Counted from the first letter of the stretch, positions 48,699 to 58,730 are shown. The stretch: 64,000 nucleotides of DNA from Streptomyces gobiensis (GCF_021216675.1 NZ_CP086120.1:1904501-1968500); one strand, 5' to 3'. The notes: a model not told the origin generated them from the sequence alone. A program made the numbers and translations.

Positions 48699-50522
48699 TC
48701 AGCCGGGTGTCACGGTCCCGTCGCTGAGCCCGTCGTACATCCCCTGGGTCAGCCGCTCCCCCAGTTCACCGGCGAGCCGCAGCGCCGCTTCGAAGGCGGC
48801 CAGCTGACGGAAGTGCTCCCCGTACCGCCGCTGCTCGGTGAGCGGCAGCCGGGGCAACTGGAGCCGCCGGACGTCGAGTCGGGAGGCGGTGGAGGCATAG
48901 CTGCTGGCCTGGCGGGTGTTGGCGGTAGAGCGCAGAAAGCCCGCCATGAACCAGGGGTTGAGCGCCCCGGGATCGGGACGGAGCAGATAGAGCGGCTTGC
49001 CCAGCGTCTCCCCGGCCCGTTCCGGCGTTACCACATACGCGGCGCCCCGGCCCAGCGCCGGGAGCACCACATCGCCCACCTGGGTCACCGCGGGCTCCGC
49101 GTCCGCTCCGCCCGCCCGCACCTCCAGGGCGCCACCGCGGGCCAGTTCACCGATGGTGGTGACCGACCAGCGCGGGGCGGCGGGGGTCCGCGCCGGAGCG
49201 GCGGCCGACGGGGCGAGGTCGAGCGTGCGGCGCAGGGTGCGGTCGAGCTCATCGCGTGTCTCGGTCAGTGCGTCGGCCCCGCCCTGACCGGCGGCTGGCG
49301 GGAGATGGCGGGCGGGGGCGAGGTCAACGTCGTCGTCGAGCAGATCGATGACGGCCAACGCGCCACTGACGCCGGGTTCTTCGGGCGCGGTGCCGTCCTG
49401 GTCGAAGGACCGCCAGGCGGTCAGCACGGTGTGCTGAAGCTCAGGCCAGGGCAGCGGCTCCCGGCCCTCGGCCTGATACCGGGTACTGGTATCGACGACC
49501 AGCAGCCGGGGATCGGGCGGGGCGGTGCCGTCGGGCTTGCGCAGCACCCAGAGATGCAGCGGCAGACTGTGCGGCGGGGCCGCGCCCGCGGGCAGCGCGA
49601 TGACCGCGCGCAGCGTGCCCCGGCGCAGCAGCGCGGCACGGATACGGCGGCCGGTGCGGCGGGAGGCGGCGGCGGGCGGCATCAGCAGTACGGCGGTGCC
49701 CCCGGGGCGCAGCCAGGCGAGGGCGTGCTGGACCCAGGCCAGTTCGGACTCGGTACGGGCGGGCAGCCCATACTCCCAGCGTGGGTCGTAGGCCAGCTCG
49801 TCATAGCCCCAGTTGCGCTCGTTGAACGGTGGATGGCAGAGCACCACGTCGACCGCTGGGCCGGCTCCGGGGCCGGTGCGCAGGGCGTCCTCGGTACGGA
49901 TGTGGACGGCCGCGTGGTCGGCGGCGCCGCGCAGGGTGAGCCGGAGGGCGGCGAGCCGGGCGAGTACGGGGTCGAGCTCCTGGCCGTGTACGTCCGCGGG
50001 TTCACCGCCTCCCGCCCCGGCGGCGGCCAGCAGCTCCCCGGATCCGCAGGCGGGGTCGAGGACGGAGTCAGCGGGGCCGGCCAGGGCGGCCATCAGCGCG
50101 GCGGTCTCGGGCGGGGTGAGGGTGAACTGCCGGGGGTTGGCGTCGAAGTACCGGTTCAGCAGAAAGGCGTACGCGGCCTCGGCGCCCAGTTCACCGGCGA
50201 GTTCGGCGAGCGGGCCGGTCTGTGGCTCGGCGGCGTGCCGCAGCAACTGCTCACCGGCCCGGGCGAGGGCGGCGGGGGTGCCCTCGGGGTCGGACTCCAA
50301 CTGCTGCCAAACCCGTTCCCGCAGCGGCACCTCGGCGAGCTTGCCCTGCTCACGGAGCCAGCTCTCCACCTCGGGGAGGGAGAAGGCCGGGCTGGTCTCG
50401 GTGCCTCCGACGGGTTTGGGGAAGTGCGGATAGCGGCGGCGCCAGTTGCTGACGGCCGCCCTGCCGACACCGGCGAGCCGGGCGATCCCGGCCGCGTTCA
50501 CCTCTGGCGTGCTGTCCGACAC
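48699..50522 (-). CDS. N6-adenine-methyltransferase-like protein with altered catalytic motif and HTH
   Basis: 607 residues. The N-terminus is a helix-turn-helix (8-50, AGIARLAGVGRAAVSNWRRR). The middle has the SAM motif I DPACGSGELL (156-165) and the family fold of N-6 adenine methylases. Motif IV, normally (N/D)PP(Y/F), reads CHPPFNE (229-235), so the catalytic Asn or Asp is replaced by His. The C-terminal 100 residues resemble a single type I target-recognition domain (RRLQLPRLPLTEQRRYGEHF), fusing modification and specificity. No restriction gene is adjacent. Activity is therefore doubtful; DNA binding for regulation is an alternative. The GTG at 50522 follows GGGAGG. Confidence 0.8.
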   Translation of the reverse strand: MSDSTPEVNAAGIARLAGVGRAAVSNWRRRYPHFPKPVGGTETSPAFSLPEVESWLREQGKLAEVPLRERVWQQLESDPEGTPAALARAGEQLLRHAAEPQTGPLAELAGELGAEAAYAFLLNRYFDANPRQFTLTPPETAALMAALAGPADSVLDPACGSGELLAAAGAGGGEPADVHGQELDPVLARLAALRLTLRGAADHAAVHIRTEDALRTGPGAGPAVDVVLCHPPFNERNWGYDELAYDPRWEYGLPARTESELAWVQHALAWLRPGGTAVLLMPPAAASRRTGRRIRAALLRRGTLRAVIALPAGAAPPHSLPLHLWVLRKPDGTAPPDPRLLVVDTSTRYQAEGREPLPWPELQHTVLTAWRSFDQDGTAPEEPGVSGALAVIDLLDDDVDLAPARHLPPAAGQGGADALTETRDELDRTLRRTLDLAPSAAAPARTPAAPRWSVTTIGELARGGALEVRAGGADAEPAVTQVGDVVLPALGRGAAYVVTPERAGETLGKPLYLLRPDPGALNPWFMAGFLRSTANTRQASSYASTASRLDVRRLQLPRLPLTEQRRYGEHFRQLAAFEAALRLAGELGERLTQGMYDGLSDGTVTPG

Positions 50523-50714
50523 CTGACCGGCCTCCCTACCTGTGCCCAGTTGCCGCTGTGGTCCTGAGCATACCCGGGATCTCGCATCACTCCGGTTCAC
50601 CGCGTGAATAAGCAACTCCTCGTGACTCATGTTGACTCGGTTCACAGCTCATGCTCTCATTGACTCGTCGGTTCACACGGACTCGATTCAGCACCCGGAA
50701 AGGGGCCAACCGCC

Positions 50715-51287
50715 ATGCCCGCTCTGCACATTGCCCGCAAGCGCACCCTCGCCGCCGCCACGGCGGCCATCGCCGTACTCGCCATCGGCGGACTGGCCGC
50801 CTGCTCACCGGAGGAGCCCACCAAGGAGAAGAGCTCCGGTGACTCCACGGAAAAGAAGGAAGAGGGCAAGGGCCCGGACAAGGACGAGAAGAGCGGCGCG
50901 CTCGCGGCGGGTGAGACCGCCAGCTATAAGAGCGGTCTGAAGATCACCATCTCCAAGGCCACCACCTACACGCCCAGCGAATACGCCGTCGGCCACACCG
51001 ACGGCAACAAGGCGTACAAGGTCACCGTCACACTGGAGAACACCGGCGAGAAGAACATCGACGCCAACCTGATCACCACCACCGCCCGCGCGGGCGAGGA
51101 GGGCGTCGAGGCCGAGCAGATCTACGACGACACCGTCGGCTCAGGCTTCGACGGGAAGGTGCTCCCCGGCAAGAAGGCCACCGCGACGCTGGCCTACGAC
51201 GCACCGGCGAGCGCCAAGAACCTGGACCTTGAGGTCGACCTGCTCGACTTCACCACCGAGCCCGCCCACTGGACCCTCACCCTCTGA
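50715..51287 (+). CDS. DUF4352-type lipoprotein
   Basis: 190 residues. A lipoprotein signal (basic RKRTLAA, then hydrophobic ALAIGGLAAC with Cys30) is followed by a charged Glu/Lys linker (about 32-60). A beta-rich domain (about 68-190) with YKVTVTLENTGEKNI and VLPGKKATATLAYDAP matches the DUF4352/immunoglobulin-like fold common in actinobacterial lipoproteins. It is anchored outside the membrane; binding partner unknown. The ATG at 50715 has AAAGGGG upstream. It is divergent from the methyltransferase-like gene and convergent with mfd. Confidence 0.85.
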   Translation: MPALHIARKRTLAAATAAIAVLAIGGLAACSPEEPTKEKSSGDSTEKKEEGKGPDKDEKSGALAAGETASYKSGLKITISKATTYTPSEYAVGHTDGNKAYKVTVTLENTGEKNIDANLITTTARAGEEGVEAEQIYDDTVGSGFDGKVLPGKKATATLAYDAPASAKNLDLEVDLLDFTTEPAHWTLTL

Positions 51288-51332
51288 CGAACACCCCGGT
51301 CCCCACACCGGGGATACCACTGGCCGGGCTGG

Positions 51333-51355
51333 GCGCGGTCCTCCCCTCACCGCGC
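51333..51355. terminator. Hairpin between lipoprotein gene and mfd
   Basis: GCGCGGT (51333-51339) and ACCGCGC (51349-51355) pair perfectly with a 9-base loop between two converging stops. A second weak stem lies at 51294-51313. Confidence 0.45.
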
Positions 51356-51384
51356 TCGCCCCGACAGAGAATCAGCGGGGCTGA

Positions 51385-54300
51385 CTACGACCCCAGCACC
51401 GTGGTCAGGAACTCACCCACCCAGGCCAGCAGATCCCGGCCCACCACCGGCTTGCCGCCGATGCCACCGCCCGACTTCGGACGGGGCACCAGCACCTGGT
51501 GCGCCGCGGGTTTGACCACCGAACCCGGATAGACCCGCTTCAGCCGCAGCTCCTGGGACTCCCGCAGCTCCACCGGCGAGAAACGGATGTTGTTGCCCTG
51601 CAAGGTGATGTCGGTGACGCCGCAGGCGCGGGCGAGCATCCGCAGGCCCGCGACCAGCAGAAGGTTCTCCACCGGCTCAGGGAGCTTGCCGTAGCGGTCG
51701 GACAGCTCCTCGCGGACCGAGGCGATGTCCTCCTCCGAGTTGGCCGAGGCGATGGCCCGGTACGCCTGGAGGCGAAGCCGCTCCCCCGGGGCGTAGTCAT
51801 GCGGAACATGGGCGTCGACCGGCAGCTCGATCTTCACCTCAAGCGGGGCCGCCTCTTCCTCCGCGCTGCCGTCGAGCGAGGAACGGTAGTCGGCGACCGC
51901 CTCACCGACCATCCGGACATAGAGATCGAAGCCCACGCCCGCGATATGGCCGGACTGCTCGCCACCGAGCAGATTGCCCGCGCCCCGGATCTCCAGGTCC
52001 TTCATGGCCACATACATGCCCGCGCCCATCTCGGTGTGCTGGGCGATGGTGGCCAGCCGCTCGTGGGCGGTCTCGGTGAGCGGCTTCTCCGGCGGGTACA
52101 GGAAGTACGCGTAGCCCCGCTCGCGGCCCCGGCCCACCCGGCCACGCAGCTGGTGCAGCTGCGAGAGCCCGAAGTTGTCGCCGCGTTCGACGACCAGGGT
52201 GTTGGCGTTGGAGATATCGATACCGGACTCCACGATGGTCGTGGAGACCAGCACATCGAACTTCTTCTCCCAGAAGTCCACCACGACCTGTTCCAGGGCC
52301 GTTTCCGACATCTGGCCATGGGCGATGGCGATACGGGCCTCCGGCACGATCTGCCGGAGCCGGGCCGCCGCCCGGTCAATGGACTCCACCCGGTTGTGGA
52401 TATAGAAGACCTGGCCCTCACGCAGCAGTTCCCGGCGGATCGCCGCACCGATCTGCTTCTCCTCATACGGCCCGACGAAGGTCAGCACCGGGTGCCGCTC
52501 CTCCGGCGGTGTGGTGATCGTCGACATCTCCCGGATGCCGGTCACCGCCATCTCCAGCGTGCGCGGGATCGGGGTCGCGGACATGGTCAGCACATCGACA
52601 TTGGCGCGCAGCTTCTTCAGCTGCTCCTTGTGCTCCACCCCGAAACGCTGTTCCTCGTCGACAATGACCAGGCCCAGCTCCTTGAACTTGGTGTCGGAGG
52701 AGAAGAGGCGGTGGGTGCCGATGACGACATCGACCGAGCCCTCCCGTAGTCCCTCCAGCACCGCCTTCGCCTCGGTGTCCGTCTGGAACCGGGACAGCGC
52801 CTTCACCTTCACCGGGAACTGGCCGTAGCGCTCGGTGAAGGTGCCGTAGTGCTGCTGGACCAGGAGGGTGGTGGGGACGAGGACGGCGACCTGCTTGCCC
52901 TCCTGAACCGACTTGAACGCGGCCCGGACGGCGATCTCCGTCTTGCCGTAGCCGACATCACCACAGACCAGCCGGTCCATCGGAACCGACTTCTCCATGT
53001 CCTCCTTGACCTCACTGATCGTGGTGAGCTGGTCCGGGGTCTCGGCATACGGGAAGGCGTCCTCCAGCTCCCGCTGCCAGGGGGTGTCCGGGCCGAAGGC
53101 ATAGCCGGGCGCCGCCATCCGGGCCGAGTACAGCTTGATGAGGTCGGCGGCGATCTCCTTGACCGCCTTCTTGGCCCGCGCCTTGGTCTTCGTCCAGTCG
53201 GCGCCGCCGAGCCGGTGCAGGGAGGGGGCCTCCCCGCCGACGTACTTGGTGACCTGCTCCAGCTGGTCGGTGGGCACGAAGAGCCGGTCACCGGGCTGGC
53301 CCTTCTTCGCCGGGGCGTACTCGACCAGCAGGTACTCGCGGGTCGCGCCCTGGACCGTGCGCTGCACCATCTCGATATAGCGGCCGACGCCATGCTGCTC
53401 ATGCACGATGAAGTCGCCCGCCTGCAGCGTCAGCGGGTCGATCGTCTTACGGCGCCGGGCGGGCATCCGGGCGGCGTCCCGGCCCGCGGCCTTCTGGCCG
53501 GACAGATCCGTCTCCGTCAGCACGGCGAGCCGCAGGTCCGGGGCGATAAAGCCGTTGTCGATGGAGCCGCAGGCCACATGGACGACGGACGGGCCGATCT
53601 CGGTCAGGTCGTCTTCGAGGCGGGCGGCGATCCCCTCCCCGCCCAGCACCTCGGCGGTACGCGCCGCCGGGCCGTGGCCCTCGGTGAGGTAGACACAGCG
53701 CCAGCCCTGAGCCAGCCAGCCCTTGGTGTCGGCCAGCGCCCGGGCCGTATCGCCACGGTAGGACTCGGGGGCGCGCATACCCAGCCGGAGGGTGTCATCC
53801 CGCTCCCCGTCCGCCTCGCCCGCTCCGTCCAGCCCCGCCTGATCCAGCCCCGCCTCGGCCAGCCCCGCCTCGTTCAGCTCAGTGTCCGCGGCGAAGGGGC
53901 TGACCGACCACCACAGCATGCCCAGCTCACGGGCGTGTTCCCGGACATCCGCGATGCCCCACAGAGAGGCAGCATCGACATCGATGGGCGCCTGGCCACC
54001 GCCAGCGGTCGCCGCCCAGGAGGCCTGCAGAAACTCCTGGCTGGTCGCCACCAGATCGGCGGCCCGGCTGCGTACCCGCTCCGGGTCACAGACGACGGCC
54101 ATACTGCCCGCCGGGAGCACATCCAGCAGCAGCTCCATCTCATCGACAAGCACCGGGGCAAGGGACTCCATGCCCTCCACGGCGATCCCCTCGGCGATCT
54201 TGCCAAGCAGCTCACCGAGCTCGGGGTGCGCCGCCGCCAGCTCCGCCGCCCGCGCCCGTACCTCGTCGGTCAGCAGCAGCTCACGGCAGGGCGGAGCCCA

Positions 54301-54993
54301 CAGACCGTGCTCGGCCACCTCAAGGGAGCGCTGGTCGGCGACCTTGAAGTAGCGGATCTCCTCAACGTCATCGCCCCAGAACTCCACACGGAGGGGGTGC
54401 TCCTCGGTGGGCGGGAAGACATCGAGGATTCCGCCGCGTACGGCGAACTCGCCGCGCTTCTCCACCAGCTCAACCCGCGCGTAGGCGGCGGCCGCCAGCC
54501 CGTCCACCAGCTGGCCGAGGTCGGCGGTCTCGCCCTGCTTCAAGGACACCGGCTCCAGCTCACCAAGGCCCTTGACCTGCGGTTGCAGTACGGAGCGTAC
54601 CGGCGCGACCACCACGCTGACCGGACCGGCGGTGGGGTCGTCCGCGCGCGGGTGCGCCAGCCGCCGCAGCACCGCCAGCCGACGGCCGACGGTGTCGCTG
54701 CGCGGTGAGAGCCGCTCATGCGGCAGCGTCTCCCAGGCCGGATACTCCACGATGCCGTCCGGCGGGAGCAGCGACCGCAGGGCGGCGGCCAGATCCTCGG
54801 CCTCCCTGCCGGTCGCGGTGACAGCGAGCACCGGCCGCTCGGCGGACCTGGCCAGCGCGGCGACGGTAAACGGCCGCGCGGCCGCCGGGCCGACGAGATC
54901 GACATGGTGCCGATTGCCATCGGCGGCGGCTTTGACGGCCTCCTCCAGGGCCGGATCCCGTAGGACAGCGTCAAGCAGACCGGTCAAGCTCAT
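51385..54993 (-). CDS. mfd: Transcription-repair coupling factor
   Basis: 1202 residues. Mfd removes stalled RNA polymerase and recruits UvrA. In order: the UvrB-homology region (about 30-330, VRGGILDVFPP), the RNA polymerase interaction domain (about 490-550, LQAGDFIVHEQHGVGRYIEM), then the SF2 translocase with Walker A GDVGYGKTEIAVRAA, the Walker B box VDEEQRFG, TMSATPIPRTLEMA and QLRGRVGRGRERGYAYF. The C-terminal domain (about 1060-1200) is present. An insert near residue 390 (EAGLAEAGLDQAGLDGAGE) is encoded by short DNA repeats (53818-53880). The ATG at 54993 starts MSLTGLLDAVL; ribosome site weak. Confidence 0.95.
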   Translation of the reverse strand: MSLTGLLDAVLRDPALEEAVKAAADGNRHHVDLVGPAAARPFTVAALARSAERPVLAVTATGREAEDLAAALRSLLPPDGIVEYPAWETLPHERLSPRSDTVGRRLAVLRRLAHPRADDPTAGPVSVVVAPVRSVLQPQVKGLGELEPVSLKQGETADLGQLVDGLAAAAYARVELVEKRGEFAVRGGILDVFPPTEEHPLRVEFWGDDVEEIRYFKVADQRSLEVAEHGLWAPPCRELLLTDEVRARAAELAAAHPELGELLGKIAEGIAVEGMESLAPVLVDEMELLLDVLPAGSMAVVCDPERVRSRAADLVATSQEFLQASWAATAGGGQAPIDVDAASLWGIADVREHARELGMLWWSVSPFAADTELNEAGLAEAGLDQAGLDGAGEADGERDDTLRLGMRAPESYRGDTARALADTKGWLAQGWRCVYLTEGHGPAARTAEVLGGEGIAARLEDDLTEIGPSVVHVACGSIDNGFIAPDLRLAVLTETDLSGQKAAGRDAARMPARRRKTIDPLTLQAGDFIVHEQHGVGRYIEMVQRTVQGATREYLLVEYAPAKKGQPGDRLFVPTDQLEQVTKYVGGEAPSLHRLGGADWTKTKARAKKAVKEIAADLIKLYSARMAAPGYAFGPDTPWQRELEDAFPYAETPDQLTTISEVKEDMEKSVPMDRLVCGDVGYGKTEIAVRAAFKSVQEGKQVAVLVPTTLLVQQHYGTFTERYGQFPVKVKALSRFQTDTEAKAVLEGLREGSVDVVIGTHRLFSSDTKFKELGLVIVDEEQRFGVEHKEQLKKLRANVDVLTMSATPIPRTLEMAVTGIREMSTITTPPEERHPVLTFVGPYEEKQIGAAIRRELLREGQVFYIHNRVESIDRAAARLRQIVPEARIAIAHGQMSETALEQVVVDFWEKKFDVLVSTTIVESGIDISNANTLVVERGDNFGLSQLHQLRGRVGRGRERGYAYFLYPPEKPLTETAHERLATIAQHTEMGAGMYVAMKDLEIRGAGNLLGGEQSGHIAGVGFDLYVRMVGEAVADYRSSLDGSAEEEAAPLEVKIELPVDAHVPHDYAPGERLRLQAYRAIASANSEEDIASVREELSDRYGKLPEPVENLLLVAGLRMLARACGVTDITLQGNNIRFSPVELRESQELRLKRVYPGSVVKPAAHQVLVPRPKSGGGIGGKPVVGRDLLAWVGEFLTTVLGS

Positions 54994-55133
54994 GGAAGGG
55001 TTCCGTCCCAGGGTGGCTGGACAACACGAGGGGAGTTTCCAGCGTACGTGGTTCGCAGGCTGCTGCCCGGCCGGACGTTGTCGGCTCTCCCACCGTGGTG
55101 GTTTGTTCCCGCCCACCCACCCCTCGCCCAGCT

Positions 55134-57713
55134 TTATTCTGTCGCGATGGCGTTCAGGACGTTCATCCGGCCTGCCCGGAAGGCGGGCACCAGGGCCGCG
55201 ATCAGGCCCACGACCGCCGAGCCCAGGAAGACCGTGATGATCGTCGGCCAGGGGATCTCCAGCACCTTGAGCCCCTCCAGCGCCAGCAGCTGCTGGGCCG
55301 CCGCGCCCCAGCCCATGCCCAGCCCGAGCCCGAGCAGCGCCCCGAAGAGGGCGATCACCACCGACTCCAGCCGGATCATCCGCCGCAACTGCCGCCGGGA
55401 CAGACCGATCGCCCGCATCAGACCGATCTCCCGGGTCCGCTCGACGACGGAGAGGGCGAGCGTGTTCACCACGCCCAGGATGGCGACGATGATCGCCAGG
55501 GCCAGCAGGCCGTAGACCATGTTGAGCAGCTGACCCATCTGCTCCTCCAGGAGCTTCTTGTAGTCAGCCTGGTCCTGGACCGTGTACCCCGGGTAGGGCT
55601 TCAGCTCGGACTTGAGCGCGCTGTAGGCCCGCTGCTCGTTCCCCTCCTGCGCCTGGGCGAACATCATCCAGTTCTGCGGCATCTTGTCCGCGGGGATATA
55701 GCGCTCGGCTGTGGCGATGCTGAGGTACATCGCCCCGCTGTCCAGCGTGCTGTCCGAGGAGGTGATCGCGGCGATCCGCAGCTTCGCCGGGGTCGTGCCG
55801 TCCGGGAAGACGGCGGTCAGCTCATCGCCCCTCTTCAGCCCGTGCTCCTTCGCGAACTGCTCGTCGACCGACATGGCGTCCTTGCGGTACGCGTCGGCCA
55901 GCTCGCCCTCCACCGTCTCGACGCGCAGATCCTGTGCATAGGTCGGGGACGCGGCGATGAGGTCGCGGGTGTCCGACGTGCCGCTGGGAGTGGTCAGCTC
56001 GACCTCGACGAGCCCCTTGTACTCGGTGACATGCTCAAGGCCGGGCGCCTTGCGCACCACCTCCGCGATCTGCGGGGTGATCACCTTGCCCTGGTCCCCG
56101 GTGATGATGAAGTCCGCGCCGACCGACCTGTCGAGCTCATCGTTGGCCGAGGCCACCAGGGAGGAGCCGACGACCGAGAGGCTGGCGACCAGTGCCAGGC
56201 CGATCATCAGGGCCGCGCCGGTGGCACCGGTACGGCGCGGATTGCGCAGCGCGTTGCGCTCGGCGAGCCGCCCCATGGGGCCGAAGACCCGCAGGACGAG
56301 CGCGCCCAGTACCCGGACCACCACGCCCGCCAGGAGCGGGCCGATCAGGATGAAGCCGATCAGAGTGAGCACTACGCCGACGCCCAGATACAGCGCACCG
56401 GGGCCCGGCTCGTCCGCGCCCGCCGCGCCCAGCAGCGCGGCCGCGCCCGCCAGGGTGAGGAGGGTGCCGATGGCGGCCCGGACCTTACCGGACTTGTCGT
56501 CGCTGGGAACGCCCGCGTCGCGCAGCGCGGCCATGGGAGAGACCTTGCCCGCCCGGCGGGCCGGGAGGTAGGCGGCGACCACGGTGACCAGGACACCGAG
56601 GACGAGGCCGATGACGGGGGTGGTCCAGACGATGGTCAGATCGCTGGTGCTGAGGTTCATCCCCATCATGCCCATCAGCTTCATCAGGCCGATGGCGATA
56701 CCGACCCCGGCGCCGACGCCGAGGACCGAGCCGAGGATGCCCAGGAGCAGGGCTTCGATGAGCACGGACCGGTTGATCTGCCTGCGGCTGGAGCCAATGG
56801 CGCGCAGCAGACCGATCTCGCGGGTGCGCTGGGCGACCAGCATCAAGAACGTATTGATGATCAGGAAGATGCCGACCAGGAGGGCGATACCGGCGAAGCC
56901 GAGCAGCGCGTACTTCATGACGTCGAGGAAGGCGCCGATGTCATCTTTGTTCTCGGCGGCGAACTCCTCCTGGGTCTGCACCTTGTAGCCGTCGCCGATG
57001 GCGGCGGTGACGTTCTTCTTGAGCAGTTCGTCGGTGACGCCCTCGGCGGCGATGACGGAGACCTGGGTGAACTCATCGGTGGAGCCGAGCAGTTTCTCCT
57101 GGGCGGTCTTGTCGTCGTAGTAGAGGACGGCGGCGCCCGGGTTGGTCACCTGGAAGGCGGCGAGGCCGGAGATGGTGGCGGTGAAGTCACCGGTGACGGC
57201 GATGGTGCGCAGTTCGTCACCGAGGCTGAGGCCGTGCTTCTTGGCCGTATCGGCGTCGACCATCACCTCGGTGGGACCGCGCGGCGGGTGTCCGGAGGTC
57301 ACGTCCATCGTCTTGACATCGAGGTCGGTCCAGTTGGACGCGATGGTCGGAGCACCGCTGGTGGGGCCGATGTTGTTGTTGTCCCGGTCGACCACGGTCA
57401 CGGCCATGCTGGCGGTGGTGCCGAGGGCCTTCTCCACGCCCTCGGCCCGCTCCACCCGCTGCACGAGCGAGGCCGGTACGGTCGTGGGCTTGCCGGTGGC
57501 GGGGCGTTCGTCGCCGTTCCCGGCCTTCTTATGGGAGACGGTGACGTTCGCCGAGGTCTCGGCGAAGAGCTTGTCGAAGGTCGTGTTCATGGTGTCGGTG
57601 AACACCAGCGTCCCGCAGACAAAGGCCACCGACAGCACCACTGCGAGGCCGGAGAGAATCATCCGGCCCTTGTGCGCGAAGAAGTTGCGCAGTGAGGTCT
57701 TGAGAACCGTCAT
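55134..57713 (-). CDS. FtsX-family ABC transporter permease, second system
   Basis: 859 residues with the same two-unit architecture as the 12.1-kb permease: helix (FFAHKGRMILSGLAVVLSVAF), extracellular domain (about 45-250), helix trio with AQRTREIGLLRAIGSSRRQ, a second fused unit starting near 430, another extracellular domain (about 520-720), and final helices with VERTREIGLMRAIGLSRRQ. The coupled ATPase gene overlaps it by ATGA, so they are made as one unit. Substrate unknown; candidates are lipids or peptide antibiotics. Confidence 0.9.
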   Translation of the reverse strand: MTVLKTSLRNFFAHKGRMILSGLAVVLSVAFVCGTLVFTDTMNTTFDKLFAETSANVTVSHKKAGNGDERPATGKPTTVPASLVQRVERAEGVEKALGTTASMAVTVVDRDNNNIGPTSGAPTIASNWTDLDVKTMDVTSGHPPRGPTEVMVDADTAKKHGLSLGDELRTIAVTGDFTATISGLAAFQVTNPGAAVLYYDDKTAQEKLLGSTDEFTQVSVIAAEGVTDELLKKNVTAAIGDGYKVQTQEEFAAENKDDIGAFLDVMKYALLGFAGIALLVGIFLIINTFLMLVAQRTREIGLLRAIGSSRRQINRSVLIEALLLGILGSVLGVGAGVGIAIGLMKLMGMMGMNLSTSDLTIVWTTPVIGLVLGVLVTVVAAYLPARRAGKVSPMAALRDAGVPSDDKSGKVRAAIGTLLTLAGAAALLGAAGADEPGPGALYLGVGVVLTLIGFILIGPLLAGVVVRVLGALVLRVFGPMGRLAERNALRNPRRTGATGAALMIGLALVASLSVVGSSLVASANDELDRSVGADFIITGDQGKVITPQIAEVVRKAPGLEHVTEYKGLVEVELTTPSGTSDTRDLIAASPTYAQDLRVETVEGELADAYRKDAMSVDEQFAKEHGLKRGDELTAVFPDGTTPAKLRIAAITSSDSTLDSGAMYLSIATAERYIPADKMPQNWMMFAQAQEGNEQRAYSALKSELKPYPGYTVQDQADYKKLLEEQMGQLLNMVYGLLALAIIVAILGVVNTLALSVVERTREIGLMRAIGLSRRQLRRMIRLESVVIALFGALLGLGLGMGWGAAAQQLLALEGLKVLEIPWPTIITVFLGSAVVGLIAALVPAFRAGRMNVLNAIATE

Positions 57714-58531
57714 GACACCCGCCCGAAGGTGTCGGATGCTTCGGCGGTGTGGGGGTCGTCCCCCGCAAGGTGCAGCATGCGGTCCAGGACCATCTCGGCG
57801 GTTGGGCGGCGCATCTCATCGACGATGCGGCCATCGGCGAGGTAGAGCACCCGGTCGGCATAGGAGGCCGCCATCGGGTCATGGGTGACCATGACCATCG
57901 TCTGACCGAGCTCATCGACGGAACGGCGCAGAAAGCCCAGCACCTCGGCGCCCGCCCGGGAGTCCAGGTTTCCGGTGGGCTCATCGCCGAAGATGATCTC
58001 GGGGCGGGCGGCGAGCGCCCGCGCGACGGCGACCCGCTGCTGCTGGCCGCCGGACAGCTCGCTCGGGCGGTGCTTCAGCCGCTCGCGCATCCCGACGGTC
58101 TCGATGACCCGGTCCATCCACTCCCGGTCCGGCTTACGGCCCGCGATGTCCATGGGCAGGGTGATGTTCTCCAGCGCGTTGAGCGTGGGGAGGAGGTTGT
58201 AGGCCTGGAAAATAAAGCCGATGTGGTCCCGGCGCAGCCGGGTCAGCTTCTTGTCCTTGAGCCCGGAGATCTCGGTGTCACCGACCCAGATCTGGCCGGA
58301 GGTCACCGAGTCCAGCCCGGCCAGACAGTGCATCAGCGTGGACTTTCCGGAACCCGATGGGCCCATGATCGCGGTGAAGGCGCCCCGGGCGATCTCCACA
58401 TCGACCCGGTCGAGCGCGAGGACCTCGGTCTCGCCGGAGCCGTAGGCCTTCACGACCTGCCGTGCTCGCGCCGCGACGGCCGTGCTTCCCCCACTGCCCC
58501 CGGTCCTTGGATTCGCTACAGCCGTAGTCAC
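57710..58531 (-). CDS. LolD/MacB-type ABC transporter ATPase, second system
   Basis: 273 residues. Walker A GPSGSGKST, Q-loop FIFQAYNLLP, signature LSGGQQQRVAVARAL, Walker B IIFGDEPTGNLD and VMVTHDP are complete. Long stretches are the same as in the 14.7-kb ATPase, so the two came from one duplication. The GTG at 58531 follows GGGAGATATACC. A 382-base gap to the divergent DUF485 gene holds its promoter and palindromes. Confidence 0.92.
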   Translation of the reverse strand: MTTAVANPRTGGSGGSTAVAARARQVVKAYGSGETEVLALDRVDVEIARGAFTAIMGPSGSGKSTLMHCLAGLDSVTSGQIWVGDTEISGLKDKKLTRLRRDHIGFIFQAYNLLPTLNALENITLPMDIAGRKPDREWMDRVIETVGMRERLKHRPSELSGGQQQRVAVARALAARPEIIFGDEPTGNLDSRAGAEVLGFLRRSVDELGQTMVMVTHDPMAASYADRVLYLADGRIVDEMRRPTAEMVLDRMLHLAGDDPHTAEASDTFGRVS

Positions 58532-58711
58532 GGTATATCTCCCATATCGGTTTGCTCTGGCGCTGGCGCGGCGTCTGAACTCAGCCTGCTGGGCGGAGAG
58601 TGAGCACCGCGATGGTGCGCATGGGCGTATCCGACCGGGGGCCAGCCCCACCCTCCCGCTCCGGCACGCCCGATCAGCCACGGCCCACGGTAGGGAGAGC
58701 GGCCCGTCACC

Positions 58712-58730
58712 TCGTCCTGCGACAGGACGA
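58712..58730. promoter_or_regulatory. 19-base palindrome upstream of the ABC ATPase gene
   Basis: TCGTCCTG-CGA-CAGGACGA has perfect 8-base arms and lies 181 bases before the ATPase start, an operator-like site for a TetR-type dimer. It is close to a run of G-rich sequence and has no T-tract, so a terminator is unlikely. Confidence 0.55.

Noticed and set aside
48699..50522. Part of a type I restriction or BREX system
   Set aside because: No HsdR, PglZ, Lon-like or other defence gene is near and the catalytic motif is altered.
55095..57695. Plus-strand frame of 866 codons over the second permease
   Set aside because: Antisense to the FtsX-type gene; repeated DDRQGQQ-type sequence shows no real protein.
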